Positions 8,487 through 18,300 of a DNA stretch of 64,000 nucleotides are shown one piece after another. Source of the DNA: Bacilli bacterium (GTDB taxonomy: Bacteria > Bacillota_I > Bacilli_A > RF39 > UBA660). Each line of letters begins with the position of its first letter. Positions within the stretch are counted from its first letter, which is position 1. The notes beneath the pieces were generated by a model, which saw only the letters and a program-made list of their open reading frames with translations, had not been told where the DNA came from and did not search any database. Both the position numbers and the translations under genes were made by a program. The stretch covers positions 1-64,000 of the forward strand of contig JAEDMO010000001.1 in NCBI GenBank assembly GCA_016302935.1. The letters run 5' to 3'.

Positions 8487-11015
8487 TTATTTTTTTGAAA
8501 AATTAGGTTGGACTACTTCACTTAAAAATATATCATGAATAATTTTTGCTCTGTTTGGATATTTTTGGTTAAATTTTTCAAATCCATTACGTTCTATATA
8601 AGCTAGAGAATCAGCGTAATCTTCAATTAATAATCCACGTTTTTGAAAATGATCTTGCCCGTAACTATAGTTGCTTCCTTCTTTATGTGGTATCCAAGAA
8701 TTGTCTGCATTTACAGCCTCCGGCCAATATTGACTACTTGATATCCAATGTTGAGGGTCTGCGAGGTGACCCATTTCGTGTAACACTGATCCGTAATGAA
8801 ATTTGTTATTAACTACCTCATTTGCATTATATAATACGATGGTTTTCTCCTTTTGATAAGATGCTGCATATACATTGATTCTTTGCTCAAGCTTGCCAGT
8901 AATAACGACATTAATCAATCCTGTTTTATTGTATATTGCTGGGTATTTATTTTTTAAATATTCAAACACCGCCATTTGTTCTTTTAAAAATGTGTAATCA
9001 GCATCAACCATTGATTCGTCAATATAATACATAACACCATGCCCATACTTATCAATATCAGAACTTTCATAATATGTGTAGTATTTATTTGTACTGGATG
9101 GATTTTCTATTTTAAACGTTGTTTCGTTTATAGTTACTTCATTTATATTTGCTGCATTAAATCTTGATTCTACCATTAAATAAGTTAATGCTTTGTTGAT
9201 ATCTTCTGGCTCAACAGTTATGATAGTTTTATTGCCATAGTAATCACTATATTCAAATTCTACTGTTTTTTTGTTGTTAATGCAATTCTGAAAGAATTCA
9301 AGATATGATGGATTTTGACTAATTAATCTTTTTATTCTTTCTACATTAAACGACATACTATCTGAAGTTTTTGTTTCTTCTATATTATCATAGGTGCCGT
9401 ACGGAAATGCAATAGTCTTGGCCTCACAATATTCTTCAATAACTTTGTTAACTTCCATTTTGATAATTTTATCTTTTACTTTAATATATACTTCTTGGGC
9501 TCCTGTTAAAACTGCTGACCATAAGAAACCAATTATAAAGGCTTTCCCTGCTTCGTCATTTAATTTATCCATATCTATAGGTTCCCCTAATATGAACGCT
9601 GATGCACCGGCATTCATATATGTCTGCAAGGATTCTCCAACTCCTGCTTTTAACATTTTACTTAATGTATGTGCACTATCGCTATTTAAATATGGAATAT
9701 TTCCCAATAATCTTGTCACAGCATAATATGAAGCACCAATAGCCAGTCCATAAACACTCGACTCTACTAGTCCATGTCCATTGATTAATGCTTGGTTTTT
9801 AGCGTTTCCTGCAGCACTTGCACCGCCTAATACTTGTGCAACCGTAGCTCCTGCTGCTGGGGTTGCTACAGCACTCACCAATATAGATGCCGCAATTGTC
9901 GGCGTCATTCCTCCTATGGTGTTGCCTACATTATATCCCCCTTTTACCCAATTAGTATCTTTTATTGCTTCTAGTATATACATTTGAGCATATTGGTTTT
10001 GAGATATTATACCTTCTGTAGCAAACACATTAACTATTCCATCAGCAAAATTATCTATGCCATCAATTACCCCCTTACCCGTACCTGTTAGTGTGGAAAG
10101 AGCATTTTCATTTATTTTTCCATCTGAATCTGTTATTAATGAAAGAAAATTGTCTGCTTCTATTTTCCCAGCATTTCTGTTTAATCTATCTTGTATGTCT
10201 CTTATATAATTATCTGCTGCAAATGGGTTTTTGGTTTCACATAAATAGCAATACATATTTTTTTCTGATTCAGTCAGCGTTCCGCTTGGATATTTTCTTT
10301 CTAAATCAAAGGTATAGTGACTATCAAAATATGCAATTTTTTTATCATTTTCTCTTTTCTTTACCCATTCTTGAAATTCTTTGGTTTCCATAATTTCTAA
10401 ATATGGTAGTTCCTTTTTTTGTTGAATTGCTAAATATCTTTGCATTTTTAATTCATTGCTTGATATATATAATTCATCCTTTTTTTTCAAATATTCTTCA
10501 TATGTCATTCCTACAATCTCTTCATATTGAGCTTCAAAATTTTTTTTATAACCTGCTTCTACTGCTTTGATTGTCTCATTTACCTCTGCTTCCCATTTAG
10601 TTTCATCAAATTCATAGTTTTCATCAAAACACTTATTTGGATCTAATCGGGCAATTCTTTCGTATAAATATTCTTCTGGTGTCATATAGTAAGGATTTAA
10701 AGGTTCCGTTCTTACAAGGCCGTATTCTTCTCCATGTTTTAAAAAATTTTGATGTTTTTCTATTAAATCTTTATATTCATTATCAATTTGAGATATCGTT
10801 TTATCTAGCGTTTCTATATATTCATCTGCAAATAACATTTCATTTGCAACTGTATTTGAATTATTATTATAACTTTCATAATCTACTTCTATATTGTATT
10901 CATCTGGAATTGCTATGTCTTTAATTTTTGTTACATTTTGACTGTTTATATTACTAGATGAGTCTTTTTTTAGATTAAATTTAGATGTATCTACATTAAA
11001 ATTAAATTGAGACAT
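8487..11015 (-). CDS. Putative type VII-secreted zincin (metallopeptidase) effector
   Basis: 842 residues with a polymorphic-toxin-like layout. There is no classical signal peptide. A long charged helical N-terminal half (about 1-310) is followed by a glycine/alanine-rich hydrophobic region at about 360-450 (TPTIAASILVSAVATPAAG), then a C-terminal catalytic domain. That domain holds HEMGH at 746-750 and LIEDYADSLAYI, with Glu798 a good third zinc ligand, a gluzincin arrangement seen in many secreted toxin zincins. It lies in the locus of EssC and WXG100-like proteins, so export by type VII secretion is likely but not proven. The target is unknown. The start has AAGAAGGTGT upstream. Confidence 0.7.
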   Translation of the reverse strand: MSQFNFNVDTSKFNLKKDSSSNINSQNVTKIKDIAIPDEYNIEVDYESYNNNSNTVANEMLFADEYIETLDKTISQIDNEYKDLIEKHQNFLKHGEEYGLVRTEPLNPYYMTPEEYLYERIARLDPNKCFDENYEFDETKWEAEVNETIKAVEAGYKKNFEAQYEEIVGMTYEEYLKKKDELYISSNELKMQRYLAIQQKKELPYLEIMETKEFQEWVKKRENDKKIAYFDSHYTFDLERKYPSGTLTESEKNMYCYLCETKNPFAADNYIRDIQDRLNRNAGKIEADNFLSLITDSDGKINENALSTLTGTGKGVIDGIDNFADGIVNVFATEGIISQNQYAQMYILEAIKDTNWVKGGYNVGNTIGGMTPTIAASILVSAVATPAAGATVAQVLGGASAAGNAKNQALINGHGLVESSVYGLAIGASYYAVTRLLGNIPYLNSDSAHTLSKMLKAGVGESLQTYMNAGASAFILGEPIDMDKLNDEAGKAFIIGFLWSAVLTGAQEVYIKVKDKIIKMEVNKVIEEYCEAKTIAFPYGTYDNIEETKTSDSMSFNVERIKRLISQNPSYLEFFQNCINNKKTVEFEYSDYYGNKTIITVEPEDINKALTYLMVESRFNAANINEVTINETTFKIENPSSTNKYYTYYESSDIDKYGHGVMYYIDESMVDADYTFLKEQMAVFEYLKNKYPAIYNKTGLINVVITGKLEQRINVYAASYQKEKTIVLYNANEVVNNKFHYGSVLHEMGHLADPQHWISSSQYWPEAVNADNSWIPHKEGSNYSYGQDHFQKRGLLIEDYADSLAYIERNGFEKFNQKYPNRAKIIHDIFLSEVVQPNFSKK

Positions 11016-11098
11016 GTTAATTTACACCTTCTTTCTTAATTTGTTGTTAATCTTGAAAATTGTTAGTATTTTAAGGCTTTCCGACTTATTTTATAAGT

Positions 11099-11378
11099 TC
11101 ATTCTAAAACTTGCAATTTAATATTGAAGTCTGCTGAAAAATTCTTTTCTATATTTATTATGGTATTATAGATTTTTTTGCTGTAGAAATAATGTTGACT
11201 ATAATCAATAGCACTCTTTTGTTCAATAATTATCGTAATTTGATGATAGTTCTGTATTTAATGTATAATCTAATTTTTTTTAATATTATATTCATCCACT
11301 ACTATTAATTTTTCATTAACATTTTGTTTTTCTTTGTTTAACTAATACCTCATTATTAATAGAAATGATACCAAGCAT
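11099..11378 (-). pseudogene. Frameshifted remnant of a roughly 95-residue gene
   Basis: Protein-like segments follow each other in alternating minus-strand frames: MLGIISINNEVLVKQ from the ATG at 11378, then NEKLIVVDEYNIKKN, then DYTLNTELSSNYDNY, and finally IEQKSAIDYSQHYFYSKKIY running to a TGA at 11099-11101. The shifts fall at or near A-rich runs, including an 8-base run at 11274-11281. The product family is not recognised. It lies just upstream of the zincin gene, where a small partner protein would be expected. Either the gene is decayed or the assembly has homopolymer errors. Confidence 0.5.
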
Positions 11379-11387
11379 ATATTATAA

Positions 11388-11678
11388 CGCTTCTTCGAAA
11401 AGGCGATATTATTATATTCATTAAACCTTGTTTTAAATAACTATTCCTATTTTCAAATTGCTGTCTTAACTGGGTATAAAAAATTGCAAATTATTAGATT
11501 TTCTAATCAGCTAAAAGAAAAGGATATTGATTCTATAATAGTTCGCGGTTTAACTAATAGACCTTCTAATAATTCACTTTCCACCAAAGAATTTGAATTT
11601 ATTAAGAACTTTAAGAATAAATATCCAGTTATTAGTATATCACAATTTCAAGATATTTATCATGAAGATGTTATTTGA
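11388..11678 (+). pseudogene. Orphan plus-strand gene fragment
   Basis: An open frame without a preceding start codon runs from 11388 to the TGA at 11676-11678. It reads as about 96 protein-like residues (for example YFQIAVLTGYKKLQIIRFSN and LTNRPSNNSLSTKEFEF). A TTG at 11484 could start a 64-residue product but has no ribosome site. I do not recognise the family. It is the only plus-strand coding-like stretch within the minus-strand type VII locus, so it is probably the C-terminal debris of a lost gene. The rest of the 11016-11726 interval holds the frameshifted remnant on the minus strand. Confidence 0.4.
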
Positions 11679-11726
11679 AATCCAAAAATGAAAAATAATT
11701 TTTTAATTGTGCTTTTATTTTATATA

Positions 11727-13595
11727 TTATCTTTTAACTAGTGTTTTAACAATAGCATGGTTTATAGTACCACTGATAGTTTTTGTAGGTTCACCATACT
11801 TTTTGTCATACTTGACTATCCACTGTAGTAAGTCATCAAATTTTTTATATTCTTCTTTTTGTTTTTGTCTTGTACTAGATGAATAGCCTCTAGTGGAACT
11901 TGAGCCTATTTCTAAGGTAACTATTTTTATATTTTTATTTACTGGATTATAATATTCTTTATGTTTATCAATATCATTATATATTAATAATGGGTCTCCA
12001 TTATAAGTTAAACGGCCATAAAAGTCACTGAAGATAAATCCTGATGCTACTTCTGTTGCATAATCTGATAGGCTTCCTTCTCCGCCTCCTCTTAATTCTT
12101 TTTCTTCGTTTATTTTGCTATATCCTATGTGTTTTCTAATGGCATCTCTAAAATGAGCGGATTTACTGGTTTTGTTTTTCTCATCATATAATTTACCACC
12201 ATATACTCCTTTTCCTGATTGGTGATAATCTATTAGGTATGAAGCAGTAGGAATATATTTATTTAAAACTGCCATTACGGCTTGGGTTTCAGATTCACTT
12301 CCTAAATATGGCCCACAGTAGTGTGAATATGAAGGTTTTTCTTCATATCTTGAGTGGCTGTTGCCAAATTTATATTGCATCGCATTAGAGGTAGGAAAAT
12401 TTCTTCCTATATCAACATAGTTGGCGTTGGCTTTTAGACTATATTTTCCGTTTATTACCATTTCACGTCCATCTGGATTAACACAAGGAATTGCTACAAA
12501 TTTATAATCGGTTAATATTTTTTTAGCATTTTCTTCTGTTTCTGCTTTTCTTACTAGGTCGCTTAATCCTTTTAATATATATGATGGTCCGGCGGTTTCT
12601 CTAGCGTGAACTCCTCCTGTTAAAATTATTGTTTTACTGCCAGTACCTACTTCTAGTAGATATATTTTTCTTCCTTGTTCACTATAGCCTGCGATATATG
12701 TTTTGACCATACTATGTCTGGTTAGATTTTCAACAAAGTTATCAATATCTTTGTATGAATAATACTTGCTTATATCATAGTCAATATCTTCGTAAGTTCC
12801 ACTTGATACTACTTCTTTAAATGTTTTATTTTTTGTACTTTGATATTCATTTGTAGGCATTCCCTTGGCTAAAAATTCACCTTCAGTCGTTTGTTCATTC
12901 ATTTTTTCAATCGATTCAGCAGCGTAGGTTATATTTGATTCGTTGTTTAGAATTTGACTTATGGCATTTTTATACATTGAACTAACATTTTCTACTGTAA
13001 TTGGTATGACATTCCAATTATATTTTAATTCATTATCTTCTATTTCAATAAATGGTAAGTTATTAATTTTGACTTTCGTAGCAGTTGTTTCACTCGATAT
13101 CCCATTGTTTATTGCTTTTGTTTTGTTTTGAATATCAGTTAACCCTTCTATTTGCTGAGCTATATTAGCTCCTATTTGAATAATTATTGAATCCATGCTA
13201 CAACCAGTTCCTGTAGCATTACTTTGAGCTTTTGATAATATATCCAATGTTTCTTTTATTTTATTTATAGATTTTTGGCAATCATCACTGTTATATATTA
13301 AATACTTATTTTTATATGGTATATCATTTTGCTCTAAAATTGTATCTAATTTGATAAAATAATTATTATTAATTTCTGTACAACTAAGTATAGTATCTTC
13401 TAAAGCGTTTACTTTTTTACGATCATTAGTAATATATTCTATGAATGTTTTTATATTATCATCATTCCAATAACTTTCTACTTTTTCAGCGTTTATATAT
13501 ATCTGTTCTTGACCTTCTATGTATGAATTAATCTTACTTTTTAGGTTTTTATTTTCTTCTATTGAAGATTGTATATTTATACGAAAAGATATCAT
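11727..13595 (-). CDS. M14 zinc carboxypeptidase with N-terminal WXG-like helical domain, putative type VII effector
   Basis: 622 residues. The first 240 are helical, with a W-N-D turn at Trp43 resembling the WXG motif of type VII substrates. The M14 domain spans about 275-600. Zinc ligands are His330 and Glu333 (GGVHARETAG) and His458 (IDYHQSGKG). Substrate-site motifs are NPDGRE at 373 and Arg398 in VDIGRNFP, and the catalytic glutamate is Glu562 in VTLEIGSSS. All catalytic elements of a metallocarboxypeptidase are therefore present. There is no Sec signal. The ATG overlaps the upstream small gene (ATGA) and has a strong ribosome site, AGGAGG. Wall peptide or a rival's peptidoglycan are plausible targets, by inference only. 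Confidence 0.8.
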   Translation of the reverse strand: MISFRINIQSSIEENKNLKSKINSYIEGQEQIYINAEKVESYWNDDNIKTFIEYITNDRKKVNALEDTILSCTEINNNYFIKLDTILEQNDIPYKNKYLIYNSDDCQKSINKIKETLDILSKAQSNATGTGCSMDSIIIQIGANIAQQIEGLTDIQNKTKAINNGISSETTATKVKINNLPFIEIEDNELKYNWNVIPITVENVSSMYKNAISQILNNESNITYAAESIEKMNEQTTEGEFLAKGMPTNEYQSTKNKTFKEVVSSGTYEDIDYDISKYYSYKDIDNFVENLTRHSMVKTYIAGYSEQGRKIYLLEVGTGSKTIILTGGVHARETAGPSYILKGLSDLVRKAETEENAKKILTDYKFVAIPCVNPDGREMVINGKYSLKANANYVDIGRNFPTSNAMQYKFGNSHSRYEEKPSYSHYCGPYLGSESETQAVMAVLNKYIPTASYLIDYHQSGKGVYGGKLYDEKNKTSKSAHFRDAIRKHIGYSKINEEKELRGGGEGSLSDYATEVASGFIFSDFYGRLTYNGDPLLIYNDIDKHKEYYNPVNKNIKIVTLEIGSSSTRGYSSSTRQKQKEEYKKFDDLLQWIVKYDKKYGEPTKTISGTINHAIVKTLVKR

Positions 13596-13891
13596 AATAT
13601 GCCTCCTGTACTGATAGAGTTATTGCTTTTTTCTAGTTCAGATAATTCGGTTAATCTAGCTATTTCTTGCTCTATTTGGGGCATAGCATTGCTAATGGCA
13701 TTAATATCTGCTTCTATATTTTGTTTGATATTAGTTAGTTCTTTGTTCTTATATAACTCTCCGTTAATATTTAAGCCTATTTCATTTAATTTTTTTATGC
13801 TTTCAATATTACTTGCACATACTTGTAAACAACTCTGAACTATTTGTAATTTGTCTATTAATTGTTTTAATTTGTTTATTTCTTCTTCCAT
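13592..13891 (-). CDS. Small helical type VII-associated protein, partner of the M14 enzyme
   Basis: 99 residues from the ATG at 13891, preceded by GGAGGA at good spacing. A TTG one codon earlier is less likely. Nearly the whole chain is predicted amphipathic helix with heptad-like spacing (INKLKQLIDKLQ; IEQEIARLTELSELEK). It resembles the YwqH/DUF5082-type or Lap-type small helical proteins that bind the N-terminal helical domain of type VII effectors. Its 4-bp overlap with the M14 gene supports a one-to-one complex. Family naming is tentative. Confidence 0.65.
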   Translation of the reverse strand: MEEEINKLKQLIDKLQIVQSCLQVCASNIESIKKLNEIGLNINGELYKNKELTNIKQNIEADINAISNAMPQIEQEIARLTELSELEKSNNSISTGGIL

Positions 13892-13943
13892 CAAAAATCC
13901 TCCTGTTTTTAAACAAACGCTAATATTTTATTAGCATTTATTT

Positions 13944-13974
13944 AAAAACAACAATATGTTATTGTTGTTTTTTT
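13944..13974. terminator. Hairpin between WXG protein and effector pair
   Basis: AACAACAATA (47-56 of the 13900s) pairs with TATTGTTGTT (60-69), with A and T runs on both sides. It can stop minus-strand transcription after the 236-residue WXG protein. A second small hairpin, GCTAATA...TATTAGC (13919-13935), lies between it and the next gene. Confidence 0.7.
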
Positions 13975-13975
13975 C

Positions 13976-14686
13976 TTAATGGTTACTTACACCGCTTCCT
14001 ATATTTGTAGCAGCTTGTCCCATTTCACCTGATGCTGTAGTATCCGCTTCACTATAACCAGTATCTGTGTGTTGATCTACATATTCCATTAAGTCATCGA
14101 TATCCGTATTTAACCTTTTTATTGTTTCTCCTACAGCTTCAATAAATTGATCAATACTTGCTGTTTGATTTCCAAAGAAAGCTTGGCAAGATTCATATTC
14201 ACTGTATATGTTTTTAATGCCTGTTTCAATTTCAGTTTTATATTCTGTTAAAGCTGTTTCTATTAATGCTCCACCGCCGGTTACAATCCCCAATTTTTCT
14301 CCAGCAAATTTATTTTCATTTAATTTAACAACACTCTTCATATCAATCAAATTAATGGCGGGAGCAGTAAAATCATAATTTACGGTTGCTACTGAGGTAT
14401 CGATTCTATTATTATTTTGAAATTCTTGCCATGCATTTGCTAAATTCACAATCGTTTGAATCATGTTAGTAACTAATCCTGTGGTCTTGTCATATAATGT
14501 GTTTATACGATCTGCGATTGTTTTTTCATATGCTTGTTCGTCGACCCCTTTCCAATTATTTTGCATTACTTTTGGAATGTTAGGCCACCCATGTGAAATT
14601 GTTTCTCCTACTTTTTCATAGCTGTTAGCTATATCTTGCATTAGTTCTTGAATTTTCTCTGGTTGATAACCGATAAATCCATTCAT
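13976..14686 (-). CDS. WXG-type secreted protein, extended (236 residues)
   Basis: The N-terminal 100 residues form a helical hairpin with the W-K-G turn at Trp45-Gly47 (MQNNWKGVDEQAYEK), the mark of ESX/WXG100 substrates. Unlike the usual 100-residue Esx protein it continues for another 135 residues with more helices and a Ser/Gly/Thr-rich tail. It has no Sec signal. It lies 15 bp after the shorter Esx-like gene, downstream of EssC and EsaB. It is likely an exported structural or effector-carrier substrate of the type VII machine. Confidence 0.8.
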   Translation of the reverse strand: MNGFIGYQPEKIQELMQDIANSYEKVGETISHGWPNIPKVMQNNWKGVDEQAYEKTIADRINTLYDKTTGLVTNMIQTIVNLANAWQEFQNNNRIDTSVATVNYDFTAPAINLIDMKSVVKLNENKFAGEKLGIVTGGGALIETALTEYKTEIETGIKNIYSEYESCQAFFGNQTASIDQFIEAVGETIKRLNTDIDDLMEYVDQHTDTGYSEADTTASGEMGQAATNIGSGVSNH

Positions 14687-14701
14687 TTTTTTCCTCCTTT
14701 T

Positions 14702-15013
14702 CTAAAATTGGTTTGAGTTTGCAGAATCTAAATTGGCTTTTACTGTATCATCTTGTTCTTTATAACTCTTCACAACTTCTTCAATAGTAATATAGTAGTT
14801 AATATTATTATTATCAATCATCTTGGTATATTTGAATTCATTAGAAATTTTATTTGTTATGAATGACAAATCATTACCCTCATAACAACTCTCTAATACT
14901 TTGATTTGCTTATTTAATTCCATTTCTAAATCTTCTACTAATATCTGTTGTCCTTCTATTTTTGTTTGGATTTCTTCCATACCTTCGTAATTTATTCCTC
15001 GAATACTTATCAC
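14702..15013 (-). CDS. WXG100-like protein with Y-x-G turn
   Basis: 103 residues, the usual WXG100 length, with two helices around a turn CYEGND in which Tyr44 stands in place of Trp. The GTG start at 15013 has no well-spaced ribosome site. Instead a 6-codon frame (MSMQKG) at 15010-15030 with AAAGGT ahead ends in a TGA overlapping the GTG, so reinitiation is possible. A promoter lies at 15044-15072. By position it is the EsxA/EsxB counterpart of the locus. Confidence 0.7.
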   Translation of the reverse strand: MISIRGINYEGMEEIQTKIEGQQILVEDLEMELNKQIKVLESCYEGNDLSFITNKISNEFKYTKMIDNNNINYYITIEEVVKSYKEQDDTVKANLDSANSNQF

Positions 15014-15043
15014 CCTTTCTGCATACTCATTACCTTTATTGTA

Positions 15044-15072
15044 ATTTTATTACATTCATATTAATAAGTCAA
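15044..15072 (-). promoter_or_regulatory. Promoter for the WXG100-like genes
   Basis: Minus-strand TTGACT (15067-15072) and TAAAAT (15044-15049) are separated by 17 bp. It lies in the only intergenic gap between esaB and the substrate genes, giving those genes their own transcript. Confidence 0.65.
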
Positions 15073-15097
15073 GAAAATTGTGTATAATTTACATCAA

Positions 15098-15352
15098 TTA
15101 AATGAGAATTATCCTACTTCCATTAACTATTTCGGTATCTCTAATGATAACATCTGATTGATAGGTTTTCCCACTTGAAGTATCGATGATAATGTGGGTA
15201 TTAATTGGATCAAATGATATATCTTGTAATTCGCTTATAGATTTTGATAATAGAATAGTTAATTGACCTATTCTAATGTTAATAGGAATATATATATTAT
15301 ATTCTTCTTGTATTGTTGGCACATATACCTTTACTAATATTTTATTCTTCAT
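15098..15352 (-). CDS. esaB: EsaB/YukD-family ubiquitin-like protein
   Basis: 84 residues with the beta-grasp pattern of YukD/EsaB: an N-terminal strand pair (ILVKVYVPTIQEEYNIYIP), a helix (IGQLTILLSKSISEL), then strands ending NGSRIILI. EsaB is a small cytoplasmic accessory of Firmicutes type VII secretion. Its start overlaps the 3' end of essC by 11 bp, so the two are co-translated. The short length and context make the call firm, although sequence identity in this family is low. Confidence 0.8.
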   Translation of the reverse strand: MKNKILVKVYVPTIQEEYNIYIPINIRIGQLTILLSKSISELQDISFDPINTHIIIDTSSGKTYQSDVIIRDTEIVNGSRIILI

Positions 15353-18300
15353 CAGTATTTTCCTCCTCTTCGGTCACTAATTTTATTAATGTACCACTAG
15401 CATTTTTAATTATCCATGCATAATTGCTATCTATTTGTTCTTTATACTTCTTACTTACATCATTGATTTTAATATTAATTTGGTCAATAATACCATTACC
15501 TATCCATATTCCATTAGCATTATTAATTATTTCGTTATACCAACTTTCAAAAGCAACTTTCTTTATTTTAAAACTTGAATCTATGTATATTATAGTTACA
15601 TTTTTAATTAGCTTGATTTTGTTGATAAATTTGTTAAAGTCGTTTGTATTAATATTTAATTTAAACTTTTCTAGGCCGATTATCATTATTACTACTTCAT
15701 ATTGAGTGTTAACTATTTTTTGTTCGATAAAATTATCTATATTTTTTATGGTTTCATCAAAGTTTGTGGTGTAATAATTGTTGAAGTTGTTTTTAATACT
15801 ATTTAAGGCTTCTTCAGCATCTAATGCTATGCTGATGGTATTACCCGTTTTTTTAAACATATTAGTAATGTTTTTTGCTATACCGAGGCAATCTTCTATT
15901 TGATTAGATGCTATTAATGTTCCTTTATCTTTCTTGAAATTATATGTATATATATTTAATTCTTCTTTATCAATGCCTAATGGTATGTTTTTGATAGTTA
16001 TATTGTCACTGGTTACCATATTAGGAGTTATCTTTTCTGGCAATACTGGTATTTTAATGGCTTTATATGTGTTTGCTTCTGATAATTTTTTAGATAATGT
16101 AGTTATGAATTCTACTAATTTATTTTCTTCAGTTATTTTAGCTGTTTGGAACTCATATGCTAGATCTTTTTTAAATATACCTCGTCCAACAAAATCGCTA
16201 GGATAAACATTACCTATTTTGCCTAAAATGTTGATATAATCATTTTTATCATTCATATCTAGTGCATAAACATTACCAAAATTTCTTGTTAAGCGGCTAA
16301 ACATACCAGTAGTACTATTAGCGGTGATGACCATTAAAATGCCATATCTTTTACCATCTCTGGATATTTTGGTTATTAATTCCTCATATTGACTATACGA
16401 TTCTTTTAAAGCATCATAATTATTAATTACTACGACGTATATTGGCAATTTATTACCACTGTTTTGACAATATGTTTCATAATCTCCATTATAATCTACA
16501 AATAATTTTTTTCTTGATTGAATTTCATCTTCTATCATTGATAACATTTTATTTATTTTTTCATTTTCGTTTGAAAAGCAAATGTCTCCTACATGAGGTA
16601 GTTTAGAGAATATTCTTAACGATTCCGAACCAAAGTCAAATATATAGAAATTGATTTCTTCCGTTTTATATGAAGTACATGTTGAATATATTAATGCTTT
16701 TATAAACATTTCTCTGCCAACACCGGATAACCCATATACTAAAGTATTACCTTCAGTATCTAAATTTATCGCTACTAAATCTTGTCTTTGATTTGATGGG
16801 TCATCATATTCTCCTATAATAGCAGTTATTTTGTTTGTAGGTGTGAATTTATATTTTTTTATTAATTCATCAATATAGATATCTTTTGGGATATTATCTA
16901 GCCATAATCTTCTAGCAAATGTATTTTCTCTTGTAGCAATGTTAGTTATATATTTGAGTATATTGGATAGTTCATCTCCTTGCGAGATTACCCTTTGTTT
17001 GCTGTTGTCCGCAATGTCTACTTGTTTGATGATATCTCCTGTATTATCAACAAACATTATTGAACGATCTATCTCTTGAGTAACCACATCCTTGGGTATG
17101 TATGGGCTTCCGCTGTAACCTGATTGACCCAAAACAAGCATTTCGTTGTAACCAACCTGAAGATAGAAGCGACCAACGTTAGTTAATTCGGCTGCATTAG
17201 GACATTTTATCATTTCATTGCTGTCTGCTTTGTCTTGAACTTTTAAACATACCCTAAATTTACTGTTACTCCAAATTTGATCATTAACTACACCACTTGG
17301 CTTTTGGGTTGCCAAAATCAAGTGCACTCCTAATGATCTACCGATGCGGGCAGTACTAATTAAATTGTCCATAAATTCTGGCTGTTGCGATTTTAATTCT
17401 GCGAATTCATCACATATTATAAACAAATGAGGGATAGGACTTTTTATTTTGTTTTCACGGTATAATTTTTGATATTTATATATATCCATGGTACTTTCAC
17501 CTAATTCATCCCTTGCTTCATTAAAACTTTGTTGTCTTCTTTTTAATTCGCTATCGATACTAACTAGTGTACGATTTAATTCCGTTTTATCTAGATTAGT
17601 TATTGTTCCTGATAAATGAGGTAATTTTATATTATTTTTTTTGTTTTCAAAAGCCCCCGCTAAACCTCCTCCTTTATAATCAATTAAAATAAAAGATACT
17701 TCATTAGGACTATAATTGACTGCCATTGATAAGATATATGTGATAATAAACTCTGATTTGCCACTGCCAGTAGTACCAGCAATTAATCCATGTGGTCCAT
17801 GCATTTTTTCATGCAAATCTAAATAAATAATATCATTAGTATCATTCACGCCAATAGGTGCCCTTAAATACTTGGTAGGATTGTTAATCCGCCATCTGTT
17901 CATAGCATTTAGTTGCTCTATTTTACCTATTTTATACATATCTAAAAAACTTAGAAAACTAGGTAAATTTCTTTTATCTAACTCAAACGCTATAGGGATG
18001 TTAGCCAGTATTTGAGCGCATTCTTGCATATCAAAATTGTTTCTTATTTCGTCTTGAAATGATTGCTGATAACTATTATTAATACTTGTTGATAAAACAG
18101 TTGATGAAGAACTTCCAATATTTATAAACGTTTCGCATTCGCTTGGCATTTTTCCAAGTCTACTTTCTTTAACAATAAAACTAAATCCATAATTGTTTTT
18201 TTCGGCTAATATTTTTTCTGTAATTCCTAATTTACGAATATTCAGATAATCATCTGTTAAGATTAAATAATATGGTAAATAAGTATTAGATTCTTCGCCA

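Noticed and set aside
9394..9987. Plus-strand open frames opposite the zincin gene
   Set aside because: They are antisense to a strongly coding minus-strand frame, have no ribosome sites, and their hydrophobic composition is the mirror of the Gly/Ala-rich segment.
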